In this document: positions 8,381-17,162 of the stretch, piece by piece
How the letters are laid out: the number at the start of each line of letters is the position of its first letter
Position numbering within the stretch: the stretch's first letter is position 1
DNA from: SHZL01 sp963708905
Lineage (GTDB): Bacteria; Pseudomonadota; Gammaproteobacteria; Xanthomonadales; SZUA-36
Length of the DNA stretch: 64,000 nt
Assembly (NCBI GenBank): GCA_963708905.1
Contig: CAVPUV010000060.1
Location: 51,845 to 115,844, forward strand
Direction: 5' to 3'
Made by a program: the position numbers and the translations under genes
The notes under the pieces: generated by a model
Database searches by the model: none
Seen by the model: the letters and a program-made list of their open reading frames with translations, nothing else
Told to the model about the DNA's origin: nothing

Positions 8381-9139
8381 CCGGCAGCGGTTTGGCTTAC
8401 TGTCGCTGCGCCGCGATCCAGCGGTCGATGTTGGCTTCCAGTATGTCGAGCGGCAGCGACCCGTTTTGCAGTACCTCGGCATGGAATTGGCGGATGTCGA
8501 ACTTGGCGCCCAGTGCTGCGGTGGCGCGCTGGCGCAATTCCTGCAGCTTGAGTTCGCCAATCTTGTAGGCCAGCGCCTGGCCGGGGACGGCGATGTAGCG
8601 CTCGGCTTCGGCGATCGCGTCGACATCGGTGACCGCCGAGTTGTCGTGCATATAGTCGATCACCTGTTCCCGGGTCCAGTCCTTGCTGTGCAGACCGGTG
8701 TCGACCACCAGCCGCACCGCGCGCCACAGCTCACCCTGCAGGCGGCCGAAGTACAGGTAAGGATCGGTGTAGACGCCGAGTTCCTTGCCCAGCGACTCGG
8801 CATACAGCCCCCAGCCTTCGGCAAACGCGGTCTCGCCGCCATAAAGGCGGAATGCCGGCACCCCGGTCAGTTCCTGCTGGATGGCGATCTGGAAATGATG
8901 GCCGGGGATCGCCTCGTGCAGGAACAGGTCCTCCATATCCCAGGTCTTGCGGCTGGGCAGATCAAAGGTGTTGACGTAAAAAATACCCGGCCGCGAGCCG
9001 TCCGCGCTGGGCGGGAAATACTGGCCACCGGCCATGGCTTCGGCGCGGTAGGGCTCGACCGGGCGAATCTCGAAACCGGCCTTGGGAACCACCGAGAACA
9101 GTTCGGGAGTCCTGGCGTCGATGCGAGCGCGCAGGGCGT
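8381..9139. repeat. Right copy of 759-bp direct repeat (inside the intact DUF885 gene)
   Basis: This is the counterpart of 839-1597, about 99.3% identical and in the same orientation. The bases just outside differ on both sides (GAGCCCGT before and TGTAGGC after here; GAGGCAG before and CGGGAGT after in the left copy). The duplicated block therefore has sharp ends. Confidence 0.95.
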
Positions 9140-10226
9140 TGTAGGCATCCAGCAAGGCGCTCTCGCTGGTGAACTCGAATTGCGGGTCGGTGGTCATGAA
9201 ATGGAAGAAGTCCCGCAGCTCGCCCTTAAACCCGACCTGCTCCATCACCGCATGCATCTCGCCGTGGATGCGCGCCACTTCGTTCAGGCCGATCTGGTGG
9301 ATCGCTGCCGGGGTGAGGTCGGTGGTGGTCCGGGTCTTGACCAGATAAGCATACCAGGCGGCGCCGTCGGGCAGCGCCGCCAGAGAAACCGTGTCACGGC
9401 AGGCCGGCAAATACTCATCGGCGATGTAGTCGCGCAGCCGTTGATAGGCCGGCACCAGTTCCGTGCTGATCAGGTTGCGGTAGGCGGCGCTCAACCGGGT
9501 CTTGTCGTCGTCGCTGAAATCGGCCGGCAGATGACGGATAGGTCCCCAGAATACGCTGTCTTCAGGCTCGCCCTTGATCACCGCGTCGAGCTGCGGCAGC
9601 ACTTTGAGCATCAGCACCTTGGGCTGAACCACCCCGGCCTTGACACCTTCGCGCATATTGGCGATGGCCTGGTCGAACAGCGCCGGGATCGCCGCGCCAC
9701 GCTGCAGCCAGTGGTCGTAATCGGTCACGGTCTGGAACGGTTGGGCGCTGCTGCCCGAGCCCAGCATCGGCAGGAAACTGGTCAGACTGCTGAACTGGTC
9801 GACCGGCAACATCCAGTCGGGAAAACGTTCGCCCTCCAGCGCCAGTTGGCGTTCGCGCACGAAGATGTCATAGCTGATCCGCGCCTGGCCTGCGAGCGCA
9901 CTGGCGTCTACTGCCTGCACTCGTTCCAGCCATTGCTGGTTGAAATCGTGTGTTTGCTGGCGGAATCCGGCGCTTAAAAAATTGGGCAGCCGGTCGTTGT
10001 AGCGGGTGTCGCCGATGAACGTGGCCTGGATCGGGCTGAGCTGGAGTGACTCCTCCCAGAAATCGGCGTAGAGCTGATCCAATTGCGCCTCGATGGCGGC
10101 AACATCGACTGCGCTCCGGGCCGGCGCCACAGCGTCCGTCGCGGGGGTCGTGGAATCGGCGGAATCGCCGCAGGCAGACAGGAAAACAGCAACAAACAGG
10201 ACCAGTGCAAACCAATGCAATTTCAT
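8397..10226 (-). CDS. DUF885 lipoprotein (putative metal-dependent peptidase-like)
   Basis: This 609-residue exported lipoprotein has the signal peptide MKLHWFALVLFVAVFLSAC with lipobox LSAC (lipidated Cys20), followed by a disordered T/A/D-rich linker and a long helical domain. The motif LHEAIPGHHFQ at about residue 436-446 resembles a zinc-binding HExxxGHH site, and a downstream GGETAFAEGWGLYAE supplies conserved acidic residues. The DUF885 family is regarded as peptidase-like, but its substrates are poorly known. The ATG at 10226 has GAGG upstream; an in-frame start at 10307 would bury the signal peptide. Codons 363-609 are duplicated at 855-1597, so this gene is the recombination target for the island. 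Confidence 0.85.
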   Translation of the reverse strand: MKLHWFALVLFVAVFLSACGDSADSTTPATDAVAPARSAVDVAAIEAQLDQLYADFWEESLQLSPIQATFIGDTRYNDRLPNFLSAGFRQQTHDFNQQWLERVQAVDASALAGQARISYDIFVRERQLALEGERFPDWMLPVDQFSSLTSFLPMLGSGSSAQPFQTVTDYDHWLQRGAAIPALFDQAIANMREGVKAGVVQPKVLMLKVLPQLDAVIKGEPEDSVFWGPIRHLPADFSDDDKTRLSAAYRNLISTELVPAYQRLRDYIADEYLPACRDTVSLAALPDGAAWYAYLVKTRTTTDLTPAAIHQIGLNEVARIHGEMHAVMEQVGFKGELRDFFHFMTTDPQFEFTSESALLDAYNALRARIDARTPELFSVVPKAGFEIRPVEPYRAEAMAGGQYFPPSADGSRPGIFYVNTFDLPSRKTWDMEDLFLHEAIPGHHFQIAIQQELTGVPAFRLYGGETAFAEGWGLYAESLGKELGVYTDPYLYFGRLQGELWRAVRLVVDTGLHSKDWTREQVIDYMHDNSAVTDVDAIAEAERYIAVPGQALAYKIGELKLQELRQRATAALGAKFDIRQFHAEVLQNGSLPLDILEANIDRWIAAQRQ

Positions 10227-10317
10227 AACGACCTCGAGGTGATTGCTTTCCGGGTTCAAGACGATGGGTAATGGGCGCAGTTTGCACCTCGCCGCCGGCG
10301 GTGACAAGCGCCAGAAG

Positions 10318-10971
10318 TCATGCGGAGGCAGCGGTGGGGGCAGAGGTCTTGTGACGGTAGCTGCATAGATCGCGCACGATGCATTCGGGGCAAGCAGGGG
10401 TCCGTGCCTTGCAGGTGTAACGTCCGTGCAGGATCAACCAGTGGTGGGCGTGGTGGCGAAACTCCGGCGGCACAACCCGCAGCAACTTCAGTTCCACCTG
10501 CAAGGGGGTTTTCCCCGTGGCCAGCCCGGTGCGGTTGGCGACACGGAAAATATGCGTGTCGACAGCGATGGTCGGCTCACCGAACGCGGTGTTGAGCACC
10601 ACGTTGGCTGTCTTCCGGCCTACCCCCGGCAGCGACTCCAGGGCGGTGCGGTCATGCGGCACGGCGCCGGCAAACTGCGATTGAAGAATCCTGCAGGTCT
10701 TGATGATGTTGGCAGCCTTGCTATTGAAAAGTCCAATGGTGCGGATATAAGGCTTCAGACCTTCTTCGCCCAGTTTGAGCATGGCGCCGGGCGTATGGGC
10801 AAGCTTGAATAATTTACGGGTGGCCTTGTTGACACTGACATCGGTGGCCTGGGCCGAGAGCATCACCGCGATCAGGAGTTCGAAAGGGGTCGCGTATTTG
10901 AGTTCCGTTGCCGGTTGCGGATTGATGGCCTGCAAGCGGCGGAAAAACTCATGGCGATCGGAAGGTTTCAT
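10318..10971 (-). CDS. nth: Endonuclease III (DNA glycosylase/AP lyase)
   Basis: This is base-excision repair of oxidised pyrimidines. The 217-residue protein aligns with the E. coli enzyme almost residue by residue from the ATG at 10971. The helix-hairpin-helix is LPGVGRKTANVV, with catalytic Lys120 and Asp138 (VDTHIFRVANR). The [4Fe-4S] cluster has four Cys at 187, 194, 197 and 203 with the C-x6-C-x2-C-x5-C spacing. An upstream ATG at 11001 would overlap rnfB and lacks family support. It is the last gene of the leftward metG-rnfB-nth row; rnfB-nth neighbouring is common in gammaproteobacteria. Confidence 0.96.
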   Translation of the reverse strand: MKPSDRHEFFRRLQAINPQPATELKYATPFELLIAVMLSAQATDVSVNKATRKLFKLAHTPGAMLKLGEEGLKPYIRTIGLFNSKAANIIKTCRILQSQFAGAVPHDRTALESLPGVGRKTANVVLNTAFGEPTIAVDTHIFRVANRTGLATGKTPLQVELKLLRVVPPEFRHHAHHWLILHGRYTCKARTPACPECIVRDLCSYRHKTSAPTAASA

Positions 10972-10990
10972 AGTATTTTCCGGGCCCTTC

Positions 10991-11668
10991 TCAACCGGCA
11001 TTACGCGCCTGTACCCGGCTCAGCGCCGCTGCAATTTTGCGCTTCTTTTCCGCGTCATCGTGCAGCCCGCCTTTCTTTTTTTCCAAGTTTTGCCGGCGCT
11101 CTCGATCAATGGTGGCCAGCCGGGTCTCCCGTGCTTCGAAACGTTGCCGCGCCATTTGCGCCGGGGCTCGGGCGGCACCCAGTGAGCGCAGCTCGATGCA
11201 ATCAACCGGGCAGGGTGGCAGACAGAGTTCGCAACCGGTGCATTCATCCGCAATCACCGTATGCATTTGTCGGCTTGCGCCCAGGATGGCATCTACTGGA
11301 CAGGCCTGGATGCACCGTGTGCAGCCGATACACGCCTGCTCATCAATGACGGCGACCGCGGGTGGCATGAATTCACCGTTCTCCGGGTTGAGCGGCAGCG
11401 GCTGGCGATCAAGCAGCTTGGCCAGGGCGCGAATGCCCGCCGTGCCGCCCGGTGGGCACTGGTTTATCCCGGCTTCACCACGGGCAATGGCTTCGGCGTA
11501 AGGGCGGCAGCCGGGGTAGCCGCAGCGTCGGCACTGGGTTTGTGGCAGCAGTTGGTTGATCCGTTCCACCACGGGGTCCTGGTCGGTGCGAGTTTTACGC
11601 GCGTCTGCGGCCAGGCCCAGGTCGAAGACCGCGCCAAGGTTGCTGAATTCCGGGCCAGATGAATGCAA
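10991..11668 (-). CDS. rnfB: RnfB/RsxB-like ferredoxin subunit (soluble form)
   Basis: This 225-residue iron-sulfur protein contains the RnfB N-terminal cluster motif CRRCGYPGCRPYAEAI and a QCPPGG segment. Two bacterial ferredoxin motifs follow (CIGCTRCIQACPVD and CTGCELCLPPCPVD), and then a charged coiled-coil tail. Classical RnfB starts with a membrane helix; this protein lacks one. No other rnf genes are nearby, so it is the stand-alone type that some gamma- and betaproteobacteria keep between metG and nth. It likely carries electrons, but its partners are unknown; one idea is maintenance of Fe-S enzymes such as Nth. The ATG at 11668 follows the metG stop by 4 bases and has a GAGG upstream. 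Confidence 0.88.
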   Translation of the reverse strand: MHSSGPEFSNLGAVFDLGLAADARKTRTDQDPVVERINQLLPQTQCRRCGYPGCRPYAEAIARGEAGINQCPPGGTAGIRALAKLLDRQPLPLNPENGEFMPPAVAVIDEQACIGCTRCIQACPVDAILGASRQMHTVIADECTGCELCLPPCPVDCIELRSLGAARAPAQMARQRFEARETRLATIDRERRQNLEKKKGGLHDDAEKKRKIAAALSRVQARNAG

Positions 11669-11672
11669 ATCA

Positions 11673-13703
11673 CTACCTCACACGCATGCCGGGTCTGGCG
11701 CCTGCATCAGGCGCCAGGAGGAACACCTCATCGCCGCCCTCTCCCGCGGCCAGCACCATGCCTTCCGATATTCCAAAACGCATTTTTCGAGCTTGCAGAT
11801 TGGCCACCATGACGGTCATTCTTCCTTGCAGTTGCGCCGGATCGTAAGCGGCCTTGATGCCGGCAAAAACCGTGCGGGTTGTGCTGCCAATATCCAGCGT
11901 GAGTTTCACCAGCTTGTCTGCATTGGGCACAGCTTCCGCTTTGATGATGCGCGCGATGCGCAGATCGATCCTGCTGAAGGTATCCAGGTCGATTTCGTCC
12001 GCCAGTGGTTCAAACGCCGCCGGCTTGACCGCACCTGCCGCGGCAGCGTTTTGCATGGATTCGCGGGAGTCCGCAATGATGGCTTCGATTTTCAAGGGAT
12101 CAATGCGCGTCAGCAGTGGCTCGAAGGTGTTGATAACGCGATCGAGCAGCGGCTGGTCGAGCGCGCGCCAGTCATTCAAATCCAGGCCAAGAAATGCTTC
12201 CGCACGCCTGGCGGTAAAAGGCAGAACCGGCGCCAGGTAGGTCATCAGCACGCGAAACAGGTTGATGCCCTGGGTGCAAATGTCATGCACCGCGCTTTCC
12301 TGCCCTGCCTGCTTGATCTTCTGCCATGGCTTGGCTTCATCGACGTAACGATTGGCCTCATCCGCCAGCAGCATCACGCGGCGCATCGCAGATTGGTAAT
12401 TTCTGCCTTCAAAGTCGTTGGCGATGGTTTCGCGCTGCGCCACGAAAGCGGCATAAAGTTCCGGCTGTGGCAGGCTGCTGGCCAGTGTGTTGGAGAATTT
12501 GCGCTGGATGAAGCCGGCGCAGCGGCTGGCAATGTTGACGACTTTACCCACCAGATCGGAGTTTACCCGCTGCACGAAATCGGCCAGGTTCAGGTCGATA
12601 TCACCGGTTCCTGCCCCGAGCTTGGCGGCGAAGTAGTAACGCAGGTAGTCCGGCTGCAGATGATTCAGGTAGGTGCGGGCGCGGATGAACGTACCGCGTG
12701 ACTTGGACATTTTTGCGCCGTCAACGGTCAGAAAGCCATGGGCAAAGACCGCAGTCGGTGTACGAAATCCGCCACCCATCAGCATGGCGGGCCAGAACAG
12801 GGTGTGGAAATAGACGATGTCCTTGCCGATGAAGTGATACAGCTCGGTGGTCGAACCCGGCTTCCACCAGTGGTCAAAATCCAGGCCCTTACGCGCGCAG
12901 AGTTCCCGGAAACTGGCGGCATAACCAATGGGTGCATCGACCCAGACGTAGAAATATTTGTCCTTGGTCCCGGGAATGCGGAATCCGAAATAGGGCGCTT
13001 CACGGGAAATATCCCAGTCCCGCAGACCATCGGCAAACCATTCCTGCATCTTGTTTGCGATCTCCGGCTGCAGGCTGCCGGAACCCAGCCAGGTTTTGAG
13101 GCGTTCTTCAAATGCCGCAAGGCGAACGAAGAAATGCTCGGATTCCTTCATGACCGGGGTTGATCCACTGACCACGGAGTGCGGGTTCAGCAGGTCTGTC
13201 GGGGCGTAAGTACTGCCGCAGGATTCGCAACTGTCGCCATACTGATCTTCAGTGCCGCATTTTGGGCAGGTGCCGCGAATGAAACGGTCAGGCAGAAACA
13301 TGCCTTCCTGTTCGTCATAGAACTGATTGACGTTCTTGCGGATGACATAACCCCCCTCGTCCAGCCGGCGGTAAATCAGTTCAACCAGTTCGCGATTGAA
13401 CTCGCTGTGGGTGGAGGAGTAGTTGTCAAAACTGATGCCAAAGTCACCGAAGTCGGTTTTGTGTTCTTCATTCATCCGGTCAATCAGTTCTTCGGGTGTT
13501 TTACCTTCCGCTCTGGCCCACAGCATAACCGGCGTGCCGTGCGCATCATCGGCCCAGGCAAAATAGCATTCGTGTCCCTGTGCCCGTTGAAAACGCGCCC
13601 AGATATCGGTCTGGATGTATTCCAGCATGTGTCCCAGGTGGATCGCGCCATTGGCATAGGGCAATCCGCTGGTCACCAGAATTTGTCGTTCGGAGTTCGT
13701 CAT
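11673..13703 (-). CDS. metG: Methionyl-tRNA synthetase
   Basis: This class I synthetase charges tRNA-Met. The 676-residue protein has the HLGH signature at residues 22-25 (HIGH box) and a zinc-binding knuckle CPKCGTEDQYGDSCESCG. It has the KMSKS loop (KMSKSRGTF), an anticodon-binding helical domain, and a C-terminal tRNA-binding OB domain (FSRIDLRIARI to EGMVLAAG). The length equals that of the E. coli dimeric enzyme. I chose ATG 13703 (MTNSERQILVTSGLPYANG), since the ten extra codons from 13733 have no family match. It is transcribed divergently from mrp, the usual arrangement in gammaproteobacteria, although here a miniature element sits between them. Confidence 0.97.
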   Translation of the reverse strand: MTNSERQILVTSGLPYANGAIHLGHMLEYIQTDIWARFQRAQGHECYFAWADDAHGTPVMLWARAEGKTPEELIDRMNEEHKTDFGDFGISFDNYSSTHSEFNRELVELIYRRLDEGGYVIRKNVNQFYDEQEGMFLPDRFIRGTCPKCGTEDQYGDSCESCGSTYAPTDLLNPHSVVSGSTPVMKESEHFFVRLAAFEERLKTWLGSGSLQPEIANKMQEWFADGLRDWDISREAPYFGFRIPGTKDKYFYVWVDAPIGYAASFRELCARKGLDFDHWWKPGSTTELYHFIGKDIVYFHTLFWPAMLMGGGFRTPTAVFAHGFLTVDGAKMSKSRGTFIRARTYLNHLQPDYLRYYFAAKLGAGTGDIDLNLADFVQRVNSDLVGKVVNIASRCAGFIQRKFSNTLASSLPQPELYAAFVAQRETIANDFEGRNYQSAMRRVMLLADEANRYVDEAKPWQKIKQAGQESAVHDICTQGINLFRVLMTYLAPVLPFTARRAEAFLGLDLNDWRALDQPLLDRVINTFEPLLTRIDPLKIEAIIADSRESMQNAAAAGAVKPAAFEPLADEIDLDTFSRIDLRIARIIKAEAVPNADKLVKLTLDIGSTTRTVFAGIKAAYDPAQLQGRMTVMVANLQARKMRFGISEGMVLAAGEGGDEVFLLAPDAGARPGMRVR

Positions 13704-13799
13704 GAGAATTTTTGTTGTCGCCGCAATGTCCAATTATGTCATGGCCGCTGTCCGATCTGTACTGGACCCGGTTCTGGTTCTTGCTGCACGGAGTTGGTT

Positions 13800-13952
13800 A
13801 GTTCCCGTCCATAAACGCCACATGCTAACGCGGCACATGGATGTGCCGCCATTTTCGATGACGTAAGTCATTGAAAATGTGAGCGCAGCAAAACCACGTT
13901 TTTGCGAAGCGAATCCATAACGGGCAGGGATGCCCGTTTATGGACAGACACT
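13800..13952. mobile_element. Miniature inverted-repeat element, family 1, copy A (153 bp)
   Basis: This lies in the metG-mrp gap and is clearly homologous to 21805-21958. The ends form imperfect inverted repeats (AGTTCCCGTCCATAAACG on the left; CGTTTATGGACAGACACT on the right). It is flanked on both sides by GGTT (13796-13799 and 13953-13956), as expected of a 4-bp target duplication. Inside are further hairpins: GCGGCACAT/ATGTGCCGC, ATTTTCGATGAC/GTCATTGAAAAT and ACGGGCA/TGCCCGT. No coding potential. It lies between two divergent genes and so may alter their promoters. The rest of the 329-bp gap shows no gene. Confidence 0.82.
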
Positions 13953-14032
13953 GGTTAGCCAATGTCTTTCAAACCGTAAGTCGATACAATAGCCATTTTT
14001 GGCAGCCTCGTTGGCGGGTAGTTTGAAAACTT

Positions 14033-15121
14033 ATGTCCAGTTTGACTGAAGATATTGTCCGCGGCCTGCTGTCCCAGGTTCCGGGCTTCCAGGGCGGCAA
14101 GGATATGGTCAGCCTGGGTTGGGTGCGTGAAATTGCCATCGACCAGGACCGGGTAGCAGTAGACCTTCGCGCCAATTATCCCATTGAAGGAACCCGCGCT
14201 GAATTGTCCGCGGCAGTGAAGAATGCGCTCGAATCGGATTCGCGTATAGCCCATGCCAGCATCAAGCTCACCTGGCGCGTTTTTGCCCACCAGGTGCAGG
14301 GCGAATTGAAGCCGTTGGCAGAGATCAGGAACATCATTCCGGTGGCCTCGGGCAAGGGCGGCGTGGGCAAGTCGGCCACCGCGGTCAACCTGGCCTTGGC
14401 ACTGCAGGCCGAAGGAGCCCGTGTGGGCATCCTGGATGCGGATATTTATGGTCCCAGCATACCCCGGATGCTGGGGGTTTCCGGCAAGCCAAGAACCATT
14501 GGCAAGCGTATCGTGCCGCAGACGGCGTATGGACTGCAGGTGATGTCTATCGGCTTTCTGGTCGAAGAGGACACACCGATGATCTGGCGTGGTCCCATGG
14601 TCACCTCGGCGTTGCAGCAGTTGTTGAACGAAACCAACTGGCAGAATCTGGATTACCTCGTGGTTGACCTGCCACCGGGCACCGGGGATATTCAATTGAC
14701 CCTGGCGCAGAAAGTGCCGGTCAGTGGAGTGGTGGTGGTTACCACGCCCCAGGACATTGCATTGCTGGATGCGCGCAAGGCGGTGCAGATGTTCCGCCAT
14801 GTCAACGTGGCCGTGCTCGGCGTGATCGAAAACATGAGTACGCACATTTGCAGCCAGTGTGGTTATGAAGAGGCGATCTTTGGTACCGGCGGGGGTGAGA
14901 AAATGTCGCAGGAGTACGATCTCCCGCTGCTCGGTCAGTTGCCTTTGGCGATGCGGATTCGCAGTGACCTCGACCGCGGGGTGCCCACCTTGATGGCGGA
15001 ACCGGATGGAGAAATCTCGTCCAGTTACCGCGAATGCGCACGGAATCTGGCGGCGCTGCTGGCCCTGCGGCCCCGCAACCTGGAGCTGAACTTGCCGCAA
15101 ATCCAGTTGCACAATCTTTGA
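14033..15121 (+). CDS. mrp: Iron-sulfur cluster carrier ATPase Mrp/ApbC
   Basis: This P-loop NTPase binds and transfers Fe-S clusters to apoproteins. The 362-residue protein has an N-terminal MIP18-like domain (residues ~1-90), a deviant Walker A GKGGVGKS at 107-114, the DADIYGPS block, VVDLPPGTGD, and the cluster-ligating CxxC pair Cys273/Cys276 (CSQC). The ATG at 14033 follows the divergent metG region. dcd starts 22 bases after its stop, so the two are probably one transcript. Confidence 0.95.
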   Translation: MSSLTEDIVRGLLSQVPGFQGGKDMVSLGWVREIAIDQDRVAVDLRANYPIEGTRAELSAAVKNALESDSRIAHASIKLTWRVFAHQVQGELKPLAEIRNIIPVASGKGGVGKSATAVNLALALQAEGARVGILDADIYGPSIPRMLGVSGKPRTIGKRIVPQTAYGLQVMSIGFLVEEDTPMIWRGPMVTSALQQLLNETNWQNLDYLVVDLPPGTGDIQLTLAQKVPVSGVVVVTTPQDIALLDARKAVQMFRHVNVAVLGVIENMSTHICSQCGYEEAIFGTGGGEKMSQEYDLPLLGQLPLAMRIRSDLDRGVPTLMAEPDGEISSSYRECARNLAALLALRPRNLELNLPQIQLHNL

Positions 15122-15143
15122 CCCGATTTTTACGGAGCATGAA

Positions 15144-15713
15144 TTGAGTATCAAGTCCGATCGCTGGATCTGCCACATGGCACAACAGCATGGCATGATC
15201 GATCCATTCGAGCCCGCTCAGGTAAGGCACGGGGCGAATGATGCGAAGCTGATCTCTTATGGGACATCGAGTTACGGCTACGATGTGCGCTGCGCCCCTG
15301 AATTCAAAATTTTCACCAACATCAATTCCGTCATCGTGGACCCCAAGCAATTCGATGCCAGCAGTTTCGTGGATTTCAACGGCGACGTATGCATCATTCC
15401 GCCAAATTCTTTTGCCCTGGCCCGCACCGTCGAGTATTTCAACATCCCGCGCAACGTTTTGACCATTTGCCTGGGAAAGTCCACCTACGCTCGCTGCGGC
15501 ATCATCGTCAACGTCACTCCGCTGGAGCCGGAGTGGCAAGGGCATGTTACGTTGGAATTTTCCAATACCTCACCGCTGCCGGCAAAAATCTATGCCAATG
15601 AGGGTGTTGCACAGTTCGTGTTTTTCGAATCAGATGAACCCTGCCAGATGTCCTACGCCGAGCGGCAAGGCAAGTACCAGGGACAGCGTGGTGTGACCTT
15701 GCCCAAGGCCTGA
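15144..15713 (+). CDS. dcd: dCTP deaminase
   Basis: It converts dCTP to dUTP for dTMP synthesis. The 189-residue protein carries the family blocks SYGTSSYGYDVRC, IIPPNSFALARTVEYF, CLGKSTYARCGIIVNVTPLEPEWQGHVTLEFSNT and KYQGQRGVTLP. The internal GKSTYARCG region is where the catalytic Glu/Arg/Ser cluster sits (Glu in PLEPEW). It belongs to the ~188-residue type found in Pseudomonas rather than the longer E. coli type. The start must be TTG at 15144, with a GGAG a few bases upstream. The nearest upstream ATG opens a frame of only two codons. Confidence 0.96.
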   Translation: MSIKSDRWICHMAQQHGMIDPFEPAQVRHGANDAKLISYGTSSYGYDVRCAPEFKIFTNINSVIVDPKQFDASSFVDFNGDVCIIPPNSFALARTVEYFNIPRNVLTICLGKSTYARCGIIVNVTPLEPEWQGHVTLEFSNTSPLPAKIYANEGVAQFVFFESDEPCQMSYAERQGKYQGQRGVTLPKA

Positions 15714-15756
15714 AGCAGCAGCCTGTCTGACTTGGGACGATTCCGCTCGGGAAAGA

Positions 15757-16884
15757 TCAGGGCATCGGCGGTTGCTGAATCAGAACGGCATAGGTCTGAA
15801 ATGTTTCTTTGCCACGCCGTATTTCCAACTCCACCTGGGTACCCGGCTGGGTGGAGGCGATGGCCAGACTGAATGCCTGGTTGTCCTCGATGACTTCGCC
15901 ATTAAGGCTGATGATCGAATCACCTTCCCGGATACCCGCATTCCAGGCGGGCCCGCCCCTGGAAACGTCGCGAACGTGAATTCCGCCAGGCTTGAGACTG
16001 CCATCGGGCAGGGTGCTTGGAGGCAGATCGGAAAACAGCGCACCCAGCCAGCCACGCCGCACCGAACCGTATTCGATGATCTGTTGCATCACCCCTTGTG
16101 CGATACCCATTGGAATGGCAAAACCTATGTTTTGAGCTCCCTGGATGGCACCGAGGTTTCTGGTGTTGATGCCGATCAGTTCGCCGCTGGCATTTACCAG
16201 CGCCCCGCCACTGTTGCCCGCATTTATCGCTGCGTCCGTTTGAATGAATCCTTCGTACATCGCCGATCCGATATTGTTTCTCCCCGTTGCGCTGACAATC
16301 CCCATGGTTACTGTATGGCTCAAACCCAGTGCATTGCCAATCGCCAGCACGACATCACCGACACGGGGTGCTGAACCTTCGGAAATTGGGGCGGTGGGCA
16401 GGCCGCTGAGATCTATTTTCAGCACCGCCAGGTCGGTCTCCGGGTCGGACCCCACCACCTCGGCTCTGGCCAGGCGCCCATCCCACAAGGCAATCTTTAT
16501 GTTCTGGGCCTGACTGATGACATGATTATTGGTCAGAATATAACCATCTTCGCTGACCAGCACGCCGGAACCCATGTCCCGGCGCATGCGGTATAGATAC
16601 CGCGGACCGAGGATCTGCTGGGTAGCGGCGTCCACCGGTTGTGGGTCGAGAGAAGTGGTATATATGCTGACCACTGCCGGCGCCGCCCGGTTGACTGCAT
16701 CGGCATAGGATACCGGCGCCACGGGTGCGGGCGGGATTTGCTCAGGGGCGCTGTTGTTTTGTTCCGGAGCAGTATGGTTGCGCTGGGTCACCGCAGGCCA
16801 CAGATAGATGACCACGAAGGCGATGGCCAGGCCTGCGGTCAGTGCGCGCAAGAGAAAGCCTATTAGCTTGGTGGCATTTTTCAT
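15757..16884 (-). CDS. degS: DegS/AlgW-like periplasmic serine protease with one PDZ domain
   Basis: This HtrA-family protease is anchored by one N-terminal helix (residues ~8-30) with the body in the periplasm. In the family it senses misfolded outer-membrane proteins through the PDZ domain and cleaves the anti-sigma factor RseA/MucA. The catalytic triad is visible: His121 (NNHVIS), Asp151 (ETDLAVL) and Ser225 (NAGNSGGAL). A single PDZ domain follows (about 278-367), which fits DegS/AlgW rather than two-PDZ DegP. The start at 16884 places the anchor at the N-terminus, but no clear Shine-Dalgarno is seen. Starts at 16938 or 16965 in frame are possible. It is convergent with dcd and divergent from petA. 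Confidence 0.85.
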   Translation of the reverse strand: MKNATKLIGFLLRALTAGLAIAFVVIYLWPAVTQRNHTAPEQNNSAPEQIPPAPVAPVSYADAVNRAAPAVVSIYTTSLDPQPVDAATQQILGPRYLYRMRRDMGSGVLVSEDGYILTNNHVISQAQNIKIALWDGRLARAEVVGSDPETDLAVLKIDLSGLPTAPISEGSAPRVGDVVLAIGNALGLSHTVTMGIVSATGRNNIGSAMYEGFIQTDAAINAGNSGGALVNASGELIGINTRNLGAIQGAQNIGFAIPMGIAQGVMQQIIEYGSVRRGWLGALFSDLPPSTLPDGSLKPGGIHVRDVSRGGPAWNAGIREGDSIISLNGEVIEDNQAFSLAIASTQPGTQVELEIRRGKETFQTYAVLIQQPPMP

Positions 16885-16954
16885 AGGGGAAATGAATTTG
16901 CTGAGACGATTCGGCGTCAGATGGTCAACTTCGTCCATTCTAGCGGCAAATGCA

Positions 16955-16984
16955 TTGTTTCGCATGGCCGCTTTCGGATAAAAT
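16955..16984 (+). promoter_or_regulatory. Weak candidate promoter for petABC
   Basis: TTGTTT (16955-16960) and TAAAAT (16979-16984) are 18 bp apart, about 180 bp before the petA start. The -10 is good and the -35 poor. No other better match was noticed in the 278-bp degS-petA gap, which otherwise holds no gene. Confidence 0.25.
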
Positions 16985-17162
16985 GACCGTTTTTACCGGC
17001 AGGACAGTAAGTGGTGTCTAAGGCGAATCGCCGACCCTGGTGGGGCGAGCGCGACACGTTCGTGTGTGCCTGAATGCCGCTTTTATCAGTGAGAACAAGC
17101 TGTTAGAAGCTGTTGGCCAAAGAACAGACCCCCTCAGGGTTCTTTTCCAGACGGAGAAATAG

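Noticed and set aside
8466..9977. A 503-codon open frame on the plus strand opposite the DUF885 gene
   Set aside because: It mirrors a well-supported lipoprotein gene in GC-rich DNA, has no recognisable domain, and its counterpart in the left repeat is simply the shortened mirror of the duplicated segment.
13955..15196. A 413-codon minus-strand open frame across mrp and dcd
   Set aside because: It is the antisense of two clear enzymes and has no family features.
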